Source: Reticulascus tulasneorum
Lineage: Eukaryota; Ascomycota; Sordariomycetes; Glomerellales; Reticulascaceae
Length of the DNA: 64,000 nt
Direction: 5' to 3'
Assembly: GCA_001557505.1 (NCBI GenBank)
Contig: LSAX01000006.1
Span: 62,001 to 126,000, forward strand
Shown: in pieces, positions 30,601 to 40,181 of the stretch
Numbering within the stretch: position 1 is the first letter of the stretch
Layout: the number at the start of each line of letters is the position of its first letter
Position numbers and translations under genes: made by a program
The notes under the pieces: model-generated
Told to the model about the DNA's origin: nothing
The model's input: the letters and a program-made list of their open reading frames with translations, nothing else
Database searches by the model: none

Positions 30601-33600
30601 CGCGGCCCAGATCGCTCTCTCGGAGGTCAATTCGAATCGCGAAGCCAGCGAAATGGTAGGGTCACACAGCATCAACACAACGGAGGGTTGTTTGCATCGG
30701 GCGGGCATCACGAGCGACAACGATACAGGTTGTGCCAAAGAAGTCCTCTCTCCTTGTGCCCAGCCACCCAGGTCGGCTATTTGTGTCGTCAATTCTTATC
30801 AAGGGAACATGTTTTGGTGGTGCGGCCACTCATCCCGGCCCATCGCCTCATCAATCGCCCCCAACCAATCACGATCTATTGTGGCCTCCTGTGAGGCTGC
30901 AACAGAAACACGTCCTCCTTGTCGACCACCCTTCCCCAGCCAACGTCGACTCAACTCCACGTTCCGGCCCTGTCCCGTCTTGACTTGTCCGCCCCACCAT
31001 CTTTCCGATCCTGTGCTCTTTCCACCTTTTTTTGCAATAGCAGGTGCCTCAGCCGAGGGTCTCTCCAGGCATGCTGCCGTTCATCTAGCAGCCGCAGCCA
31101 GAGCCAAACCCCCGGACAAGCAGACTGGTCAGAGTCATGCAACAAGTTCCGCCTGATACAATCATCACGGTAGTCCGTATTCTAGTTAACCTACGTATCG
31201 ATCGGGACATGAGGGTCTGCACTGTTCGTCATTGGCATGGACCACGATCTCTCTTCCGCGCACCCGCCCAATAGGACTTGAAGGAAGAGCGCATCATTTC
31301 TCTACCACATGATTCGCAAGAGCCCAGAAATCTGGATTGGTTTGTGGAGGCGTTCTGCAGTTCTCAAGCTCTGATTGGATTCAATTTAAAGGAACTTTCT
31401 AGCGTGCTTCTGCCGGCAACGTCCTCGGATGCTTTGTAGATGGCAGCATTGCGATGGAGAGGCAATTCTGGTGCCTCGAAGCCTACCAGTCATAACAATG
31501 GTATTCCCGAGCCTTTCTCTCATCGTTTTCACCCATGATAAGCTGCTAGGATAACCCTCACTCGGTAAACGGGACGGCCCGTTTGTCCACCTGGGTCAAC
31601 ATCAAGGTCAAGGATAAGGAGGTGGCCGGCGCAGAATCGACCTCTCATTACCAACGAATGATGATCGAGAAAATCTACTAGTTCGTCATCATCCTGGCCG
31701 ACACTTGGCCGCTATATCTGGCTATGTTTACATCTTTTTCGCCCTCGCCCAGATAGTTCCGCAGTGCCCCTTATCCAAAATCATTGCCCGGCCGCCCTCG
31801 AAGGTTCGTTAGTTAGTGTAATCATACCCGAGGGCCGCCTTACCAACAGAAAAGTGGTACTCGGCGCGGGATGGACATGAAGTATACATGAGGCAGAATT
31901 CGCAAATGCAAGCTTTTCCAAAATGAGATTGACAACTCATCAATTACTCCGGCTCGTATGGCTCATCTCTTCCGCAACAAGCATGGCTCTCCCAACGCAC
32001 GTATTTTCCGTCGTCATCATCGCTTGTATTATACTTGACTAGGTACCATGTGGACATGTAGCCATGGGGCCTAGTCGTCATCCACCCTCCCAAGCCTGGT
32101 CAGAATCAGACCAAGGATGCCCAAGTTCCGATCAATTATCCATGTCCACCCAGAATGTGTGGTTTCGTTGCACACTGCTGTTCATGATAGATCATTCCAT
32201 GCGAAGGTGTGTCATCCCATGGCATGGCCGCTGCGGTGGTCTTGGATCTGCTTGCCACCCCGTATGCCCTTCACATAGCCTTCACTACGTGCAAGGCAGT
32301 GTAGAGCATCTCCAATGGGCTTGCGGCCGTCCTTCCGCGGACCGTGGTGTGATTGCCAGATTTAGACCGATCAATAGGATCTACCCGGAAGCGTGAACCC
32401 TCGGTCCAGTTCCAGCTGAGTGCTGAGTGGCAATCATATATTCATGCAGAACAGCGGATAGAACACGCCGCAGCCTACATGGTGAGATTTTCACAATTGA
32501 ACCAAAGCTGCTTCAACCGGTGTGCAAAGCATCTGCAGCTTACCGTTCCGGGAAGCCCATCAGATAGTACCCGTCGCAACGAAGAACCCAAGAGCTAGGA
32601 TAAGGCAAGGGAAAGGGGCTAATGTTAACGTGATATCACGAAAGGAGAAGGACTGAACGCACTGTTCAGCTTGGCTCAATGCAGCTTCGAGACAGCGGTT
32701 CTAATGCAAACCAAACGCAATGAAATGTGGGCCAAAGGAGGTGGCCAGAGGCCGGCCGCCACGTTGTCCTGCCCTCGGCCCCAACCACCAGGAAGAGAGT
32801 TTCTGAGGATCATTCCATTGAACGTTGGCCCTGTCTCCATACCCCGTCGAGCCGACGGTGGCGATGAATAGGACGGATCATTTCCGTTGCGGTAAGGACG
32901 GCAATTCATGTGAGTGGAGGTGCCTGCGGCATTTACACGTCCCTATGTGCCCTTATCTGAACATAGGTAGTGGCCACACAGCCAAGGAGCGAGTTCGACC
33001 TTGTTGAAAGGAGCAGTGGTTTAGAAGCACACGGAGGCGGTTGCTGCTCCCGTGTTAGTTCCACTAAACTCTTATGCATGCCGGGTAGGTTATAATATTT
33101 GCTGATTCGTTCGTCCTCCTTAGCCACACGTTTTTCTTTTTCTAGCCCCAGTCCAAAGAATAGCAGAAGATATTCTTTGTATCAGGTGTGTTGTGATCGG
33201 TGTTGGCTGCATGTTGTGCTGGCCACTTCCGGGGTCGTGTTCGTTTCCTGCCCGAGTGGCTGCAGCCAACATATGGGATTTTATTAAGAGTGCCTAGCCA
33301 CGAATGCTAAGCCAATCAGGCTCAACCTGCTCGACGATGCGGGAGTGGTGAAGTGGCGAGACGCAAATCATCCTGCCACCTTGCTCAGGCACATCCATCT
33401 CAGGCGGCAGACAGATGACCAACAGACCATATTCTTGAGGAAACGGTAGTTGAGCAACGAGAGGGTACAGGCGTACTCGGTCGATCATCCTTGTTTCCTC
33501 CCAAGGCCACTTTCATCGGCCCGGATGACCACACCGAGGTTGAGAGCATATACTAGACTGATGAACGTATTCGATCCCGCTAAGGCCTAGGGTGGCCGAG

Positions 33601-34348
33601 TCCCCAGCATGACACTTGTCTCCTGCGGGACGAACCTTGAGGACCCACAGCGGCCGCAAGGTTGTATTAACGGGAGGTGAAGCCGGCCACAGGTCGCAGC
33701 GGGAACTTGGAAGCAGCCAGGACTCCCCTGGGAAGACCTGCAGAAACATGTCTGTGGAGTGGATGCATAGCGGCCAGACGGGGAGAGAGGAAAAAGAAAA
33801 GACCGTGATGCATCAGATTTAGCTGGACCAATAATGATCCCTGGAATAAGATGCCACCCACCATCTTTTCTCTGTTTCAACAGGTATGGAGGCTTTCCAT
33901 CCCACGGCTCGACTGTCACTTAACACATTGTAGCTTGGTGGGGAAAAATTGAGCCGGGAGAAGTTGAGCCATGATCAACGTGGCAAGCAGACAGCGTCCG
34001 AGACTAGCCTCCGTGCGGGACGTTTGGGCCTAAAGTGTCTGCAGGGACGTACATGTCCAGCCGGGGCGGAGCCAGCATGCTCAGCACCACTCTTCAAGTT
34101 CAATGTCGAAAGATTCGGATCATTGGGAGGAGTATATCGAATCCAACATGTGTCTTGTTGATGACAACTCATCATGCGGGGCCGACTACTTGTTCTTGAC
34201 AAAGTATAAGTTAGCCACCGGTTCCCAACAAGAATAACCAAGAAATAGATCAAGAAGCGTCAATCGACCTACGGATTGCGGAAGATCCCAGCCAACTCTC
34301 CAGCACCACTCGATTATAGAAGCCTTGTCAAAGACTCCTCTCAATAAT
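27699..34348. other. large gene-free block (about 6.6 kb)
   Basis: No protein-coding gene can be supported here. Open frames of 100-195 codons (for example 28331-28741, 29610-30179 and 30572-31156) have random-like composition, no family features and no coherent splice partners. The sequence is not AT-rich or repetitive and has no transposon domains, so it does not resemble a degraded mobile element. It carries clusters of ACCTAAGGTA-like palindromes near 29.04, 29.57 and 30.07 kb and pyrimidine-rich tracts (about 31.0 kb). Possible contents are long promoter/leader regions or non-coding transcripts. Confidence 0.5.
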
Positions 34349-34440
34349 GTAAGTGGACTAAGGGCCCTATTTCGGATGGGTGCTCCTATTTGTTCGGTTG
34401 CCGTTCTCGAAGTATGTGGCTGACGATGATGTGGCGATAG
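34349..34440 (+). other. probable 5' UTR intron of the small Cys-rich protein gene
   Basis: GTAAGT at 34349 and GCGATAG ending at 34440, with a GGCTGACGA branch-like site about 20 nt before the acceptor, form a good 92-nt fungal intron. It lies 32 nt upstream of the start codon at 34473. No ATG occurs in the preceding 150 nt, so it is read as a leader intron. Confidence 0.5.
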
Positions 34441-34472
34441 AGAAAAGCGACGTTCGAGACGGATTGCCGAGA

Positions 34473-34808
34473 ATGTGCTATTTCAATCAGACACGGTGGA
34501 GCTGCGGATACTGGAGATGGGGACAGTTCAAGCAACAATGCAACAAAGAATACAGGACTGGTGAGACTTGCGGACTCAAGCTCGTCTATATGACGGTACA
34601 AGAGCCAGACCAGTGCAAGCTATGCCACGACATGGACAAAAAACACCGACGTATAGAAAAGATGCGAAAGGATATCGATCGTTGGTATCGGGAGGGAAAT
34701 CGAAACGCAACTATTGAAAGAACCTCGATTGAAATGCACGAAGTCGAAAATCAGATCGCGGATATGCACAGCCAGCACTGGCATCGAGTGTCCAACATTT
34801 CAGGATGA
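34473..34808 (+). CDS. small Cys-rich hypothetical protein with coiled-coil tail
   Basis: 111 aa; family not recognised by name. The N-terminal half has six cysteines (positions 2, 11, 23, 33, 48, 51), including a C-x2-C pair (DQCKLCHDMD), with aromatic residues between them (WSCGYWRWGQF), suggesting a small zinc-binding module. The C-terminal half is a charged amphipathic helix (KKHRRIEKMRKDIDRWYREG, then TSIEMHEVENQIADMH). There is no signal peptide, so it is probably cytosolic or nuclear. Biased, protein-like composition and a leader intron support a real gene. It stands isolated, with about 6.6 kb of gene-free DNA upstream and 1.5 kb downstream. Confidence 0.6.
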   Translation: MCYFNQTRWSCGYWRWGQFKQQCNKEYRTGETCGLKLVYMTVQEPDQCKLCHDMDKKHRRIEKMRKDIDRWYREGNRNATIERTSIEMHEVENQIADMHSQHWHRVSNISG

Positions 34809-36290
34809 TTTTGGTACGCATTCTTTGGAGCTGGAAAGACCACCTATTGCTAATACGATTGCATCAGTGACTCTCTAATCTCAAGACGAGGGCTGTTAAT
34901 AGGGGGGGACGGAGACCGGACGCTTTCCCTTGAACTTGGGCTGTGTTTGCCATTTGGCAACCACGTAACGGCCTGCCATTCGTTGAAATTCTAATTGTGA
35001 TATGGAATGGTCCTTTTAGAATTCAGAGACGAAATTACTAGGAGACTTTGTAGGATGGATCAAAAGGGAGGCAAACTGTATGGTTAATTCGTGTTATTGT
35101 AAACCGTTACTCAGGCTAGACTGATGCTTGAAAACACTATTATTTGGGCACTGACCGGATCATTTTTTGAGACTAGTCAGGGCACACCGCAACGATTGCA
35201 CTTTCTGATGGAGAATTTCGAGAGAAAATCTCTCTATCTCCTGCAAAAAGGCGGCCATCAGTGGGCATACTTTGGCGTGCTTATCGGGCATGTAGGCGTC
35301 GCAGCAAGCGGATTTAGTTGACGAATAGGGCTTGCGAGAGCCAGGGACAAGAGGGCAGAGCAGGAAGGATATCTCAGAACAGAAGGCAAGCGAAACGGCA
35401 CGACTCTTTGGGGACCCCGGGACCAAGGATAAAAGGGGGTTAGAGTTCAGGAGACGATCTGAGGATGCCCGGTAGTAGCACACATCATGTAGACGACGAC
35501 CCAGATAACAGCAGGATGGGCACGAGAGCGTTCAGGTCTTGAGTGGGAAGAAGCAGAGGAGAAAGGATGAAGTGGTGGCTTGTGTCGGGTATACTGTCTG
35601 GGCTGGCAGCCCGCTCTTCGTCTGCAACCCCCTCCCCCCCTTTCATGTACTCTCGCTCCATCTCCGCCAATGAGCCCCAGACTTCGCACAGACTGCCGCA
35701 CAACCCTAGCTGGCGGGGATCAAGCCAATATATGAGCCTCCAAACCGATGGCCGCCGACCCCCGAAGCCGGAGAAAATGGGCCTAAAATGACGCTTCCCA
35801 AGCTGGAAGGTAAGCTAGGAATGCGGCTTCTTATACTAAAAGTCCCCACTGTAAAGCAACATCATCCAAATGTGCACGTGGCCGCTGCTCAATGGGCGTG
35901 GAGCCCACCAGCGGCCTAGAACAGTGCTAGAAACCTCGCGCAATTGGCTCTGGGTGACATGATCCAGAGGCAGGAAAGTGGACAAAATGGATTTCTGATT
36001 GTTCGAAATAGCCATTCGGTCCATGCTGCTCTCGAGCCCGCGGCCTCCACCACCCTCACATCAAGATTGTAGCCAGAGAATCTTGCTTCGTCCTAAGCCG
36101 CTTTAGAAGAGTGTAAATTAGGTAATCCTGCATCTGGGGTATCGAGAAGTGTCACATCAGACCCATTCCACCTCACCAAACAAGCAAATTGGTGGATGCC
36201 GATGGTAAACAATAACTGGGGATTGGATACATGGGGGAGGAAGGAGCGTGTACGTGCATGCATGGTTCAAGTTGGGGAATTATGAGGATG
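34809..36290. other. intergenic downstream of the small Cys-rich gene
   Basis: About 1.5 kb up to the stop of the LAMTOR1-like gene. Frames at 35124-35321 and 35543-35791 look random. Nothing else was recognised. Confidence 0.45.
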
Positions 36291-36876
36291 TCATGACATT
36301 GCTGCTGCCGCATCTGCAAACGTCCCAACAAGAGGCTTGTCAGATTCTGCCTTGATTGCTGGGGGGTTGCGTTGCATCTCGATAGTATCATCTTCGTGAG
36401 GGAGCCAATCCACCTGGACACCAGCAGGACCTTCATCCTTGGAGTCCAGCTTGGAAAGAAGGTGCTGGTACCGGACAATGCGGGCCTCTTGTCCTGCATA
36501 CGCGAATGGCGTTGGTGTGGATCGAGGTGCGTGATCCTGTGGGGCAATTTCGAAGATATCAACCATGTTACTAGGAAGATCGATGTCAAAACAGCCCTGG
36601 AGTGACGGGATGCAGAAGGCTACATACTCGGAGGTTTTCGCCACGACTCTCTGCAGAGCCTCAGCCTCTCGCTGAACCTCCATCGGGTCCTCCTGCCCAT
36701 TCATGTTCTGCTCGCCGAAGCTGCCATAGTGCATTCCATTCGGGTCATCGAAAAGAAGTCGTGATTCTTCGTCCTAGACCTTCGTTAAATTGGATGCACG
36801 CAGGAGAGCGACGGATACCCACCTCGTCATAAACATCCTTGCTGCCCCTTCCAAGGCATGATGTACAGTTGCCCAT
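36291..36876 (-). CDS. LAMTOR1/Ego1 (Meh1)-like vacuolar TORC1 scaffold
   Basis: Two exons on the minus strand, 36823-36876 and 36291-36773, give 178 aa. Exon 1 encodes MGNCTSCLGRGSKDVYDE: Gly2 fits N-myristoylation and Cys4/Cys7 fit palmitoylation, the anchor of this family on vacuole/lysosome membranes. Exon 2 continues DEESRLLFDDPNGMHYGSFG, then an EAEALQRVVAKTSEYVAF helix and DIFEIAPQD, matching the LAMTOR1/Ego1 segment that wraps the Rag-GTPase scaffold. The last 60 residues are variable. In yeast the EGO complex tethers Gtr1/Gtr2 to activate TORC1 on amino acids. The short acylated first exon would be missed by single-frame gene finding. Confidence 0.8.
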
Positions 36877-37957
36877 CGCGCGGGACAACACCATCCAGAA
36901 TTTATGGTCGCGGTCGTGGGATTGCGGCCCCGTGTGGGTTCAGTAACGATAAACCATAAAGAATGACAGTGCTACTCTCGAGTTTTCGGTTAAAGTCACG
37001 AGAATATGCACCAAGAAGATATCTGTCTCATAAGAAAGAACGGCCACCACCCGACCAGCCGAAATAAATTGTGCGAAGGTGTGTTGATGGATGAATCTTG
37101 AATTCCCATGATCCCAGGCGCGCCTGGGTTTGGAAAGCCGAGAGGGCGGGTAAATATCGGATCGGAAAATCTCTTCAGCCGTCCGGGAGGTAATAATCCG
37201 GCCTTCCCTCCCCTTCATATGTACAGAAGCAAGTCTAAACTCGTGTTATTAGTTACTGTACATTATATCTAAGGTAAGGTAGTTAACCTACCTAAGAGAA
37301 TCCCCGAGGCTCTAGCCTCCGGGGACGTTCGACCTCCGTGCCGAAGTAACCCGTCGGGCGGAGGGTGTACATTCCAGTTCGCCCCACACGGACGGGAGGA
37401 TAAGTTAATGCATTTGCCCCTTGGATTGAGTCACTCCAAGCCCTACTAAATAACTAGATCTCCCTGAATTCCTCCTCCATGCCCCCCCGATCTCAAAATT
37501 AGACCAGAATCCCTTGCTCTACCGTATACTTGCCCCTGGATTCTCATGTTTCCAATATTCCCCTGTTGTACACTGCAAGGTCAAAGCTTCTCGAGCCCTT
37601 ATGTCTAATACTACCTAACGTAGTCAATGCAGCATGCCATATTCCAATCTTCTACCTGGTGTGACTTTATGCACCGATTTTCCACCTATCGTGTGGAGAC
37701 TCGGGAATGCAAATGATATATAGGGCGCCGGGATTGCTAGGATTGTCAGTTCCATCTAAACGGATTCTCCCTTCCGCTGGCAATCAAGCAGTTCTCCATG
37801 TTCTTATAAGGATCGATGGTATATCGTCTCCAAATCTGGAATCTTGTGTTTGCTATCTCCATCTCCCCAGTCATCGCCCGCCACCAGCAGATAATTAAAA
37901 ATTGTTTGTCAAGTAAACTGAGATAAATCTCTACCACATTTCGCTGCACCAATCACC
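36877..37957. other. intergenic: divergent promoter region, LAMTOR1-like / secreted protein
   Basis: About 1.1 kb between head-to-head starts. It contains an ACCTAAGGTA-like cluster (about 37267-37296) and a G/C hairpin (37302-37324); no coding sequence is supported. Confidence 0.5.
37302..37324. repeat. short imperfect inverted repeat (hairpin)
   Basis: CCCCGAGGCT and its near-complement AGCCTCCGGGG flank a central CTAG-containing turn, with one unpaired base. It lies right after an ACCTAAGG-type element in the promoter region of two divergent genes. Confidence 0.45.
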
Positions 37958-38941
37958 ATGTTATACCGTGCTCTTTGCGTTTCTTCTATTGTTACCGCCG
38001 TGCTTGCACACGGCATATGGCCTGGTCGTCCTAATGACCGCATCCAGGCAAATAGTTGTCCATGCCCGCAGCTGGGTGCACCGGAAGCTAGCATCATCAC
38101 GAAAACCGAGACGATCTTTGCTCCAGGGGTTACCATCCAGAGAACCGTGACCGAATCTTTGACAACTACGGAAACTGCTGTACCATCCACTCTGTACATC
38201 AGCAACGGCAGGGTTATAGAACCATCGACCGTCACCGAGACAGCATTGAGAACAATCACAGAAGAAGCTGTAACCACTGTTACTGAGACAGTGGTCGATA
38301 ACAATGTCAAGATTGTGACACTCACGGAGATTATACATGTTGGACATAAGCAACATGGCACAACCATTGTCGTCAGTCATCCCGTGGGATACGAGGAGAC
38401 TGTGACTGTAAAATATCACGATAATAGCTACCCTCCAATCGTCTCTTCTCCTGATGAGAGTATACGTGCTGGAATGACCATCACTCAGAGCTCGCACATG
38501 CTTCATGCAAGCGAAACTCGTCCGGCAACAAATCTCAAGCCCGGGACGGACCAGGTATTACAAAATGCAAACGACCACCCCACCGATGGCAACGACAATC
38601 AATTCATTGATAGTGGCAAAGACACAAGCAAGGAGATTCCCATCAACGGGCATCACTGCCATGGTTGGAATGGAACCCACTGCTTTAGTACCATACCAAC
38701 AAAAGCAGTCTGTGAGGTATCTATGGCTCTGGTGACAGTTTACAATACCGTGACCGCCACAATATACCCTTCGGCTTCGGATCGCTCTCAAGTGCTTGGC
38801 ATGAGTCCAAATGGGACAGCAAATGGAACAGTCACAGCCTCAACTCCTGGATCCACCGCAGTGGCAGATCTGGAAACGGTCGAGGTCAAACGAAAGCCAA
38901 GGGCGCCCACTGCCCCAATTCTGGGATCTAAATGGTGGTAA
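37958..38941 (+). CDS. secreted Thr/Val-rich protein
   Basis: 327 aa, intronless; family not recognised. The signal peptide MLYRALCVSSIVTAVLAHG is followed by a Thr/Val-rich region with imperfect TVTET-type repeats (RTVTESLTTTETAVPS, PSTVTETALRTITEEAVTTV), typical of O-glycosylated beta-rich wall proteins. A linker with N-glycosylation sites (NGT, NGS-like) follows, then GHHCHGWNGTHC with two close cysteines, and a Thr-rich segment near 275-300 with NGTANGTVTAS. It ends KRKPRAPTAPILGSKWW. No GPI signal is evident at the C terminus (no hydrophobic tail). It is probably an extracellular or wall-associated, effector- or adhesin-like protein. The leader ATCACCATG is a good start context. Confidence 0.7.
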   Translation: MLYRALCVSSIVTAVLAHGIWPGRPNDRIQANSCPCPQLGAPEASIITKTETIFAPGVTIQRTVTESLTTTETAVPSTLYISNGRVIEPSTVTETALRTITEEAVTTVTETVVDNNVKIVTLTEIIHVGHKQHGTTIVVSHPVGYEETVTVKYHDNSYPPIVSSPDESIRAGMTITQSSHMLHASETRPATNLKPGTDQVLQNANDHPTDGNDNQFIDSGKDTSKEIPINGHHCHGWNGTHCFSTIPTKAVCEVSMALVTVYNTVTATIYPSASDRSQVLGMSPNGTANGTVTASTPGSTAVADLETVEVKRKPRAPTAPILGSKWW

Positions 38942-40181
38942 CTTGTGCGACTGTATATTGTGCTTTTATAAACTGTGTTGTAATTGGAAATTGTAAAGAA
39001 GATGGTGGAGGTGTCTTTAATTATTGTTTGCTGGACTACCTTAGTTACTTTAACAGGACATGGAGTCTGGCACCGCCGACAAACTTAATCACATTAATAT
39101 ATTCTTGGCAGTGCTATTTTCTTCCAGGTCTGAAATACGCAGTGTTTCTCAAACAGTCATGTGTGCTAATGATGTATGGATTAAATCATAGTTTGGTGTA
39201 TTCGTATTCGTATGTGCGTCTCGTTTGATCGCGTTAAACTGTTGATCTGGAGGGTCGACTGAATGTAGAAACAAAGATACATGGATTGATAGGACATGAG
39301 AGGTTTAGCCAGCCTAAACATGTCTCATGGAGATAGACAACCACGTGCGATTCGGTTGCGAGGTTTCATTATGCTTATCCTATCAACGCTGTTGTAACTC
39401 ACATATCGCATCAGCAAGACCTGGAGAACTGCTCAATATCACAATTAGAACTGAGTTTATAAAATAAAATAAAATCTAAAAAAAGCTCCAGATCTTCTCG
39501 TCCAGTCTGCTTCACAGGATCTTGCCTCCGGAATCGGGATACCTCACCGTCATGTAATTATGATTAGAATTATCCCGACTCACTGGACAGTTTGGATCAA
39601 TGCTTTCACACGCCAACCTACTTAAATGGCGTTGAAGCATTATCGGGCTCGGACGACGTGAGATTTGACCATGTGGAGGTGGTAATTTGAAAGACGCCGT
39701 GGAGAACCTTTTACTTCCTTCGTTGTGACGGCTATGCACCGGATTTCTTCTGTGCTGTGGCAGACTCTCTATTCTGTGAGTACATAGTTAACCAAGGGTG
39801 GAAGCTGGCCTTGTGGATACTTAAAGCTGGTAGTCGAGGTTGCGAGCCATGGCCAGGAAGCAGATTCACAGTGATCTTGAAAAGTCTGATACTTGATATA
39901 ACATCAGCACTATTGGGACAGTGAAATATACACAAAACGGAATATCTTGTCGCAGACAGTTATATTCGCTAACTTGAAGCTGCCTACTCCGTCGTATCCC
40001 AAATCTGTCGTCCTGCCCCAAATCTGCCGTCCTGCTGACGGCAACGGGCTTGTATAAACGAACTTGGTGGCAGTATGTACGACCGCTGATTAAGACGTAA
40101 GTCATTTGTTTGCTATGTGATGGTTTGAATATATATCTAACAATGCCATGTACAGTCACCATAAGTAACACCTTTAACACC
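38942..40181. other. intergenic between convergent secreted-protein and Emp65-like genes
   Basis: 1.24 kb of AT-richer spacer including an (AAAAT)n stretch at about 39460-39485. No gene was recognised. Confidence 0.5.
39459..39485. repeat. AAAAT-type simple repeat
   Basis: Tandem AAAAT units and an A-run in the 3' spacer; ordinary low-complexity DNA. Confidence 0.6.

Noticed and set aside
30572..31156. 194-codon frame in the gene-free block
   Set aside because: Random-like composition, no conserved motif, with overlapping open frames of similar length in other frames typical of GC-rich non-coding DNA.
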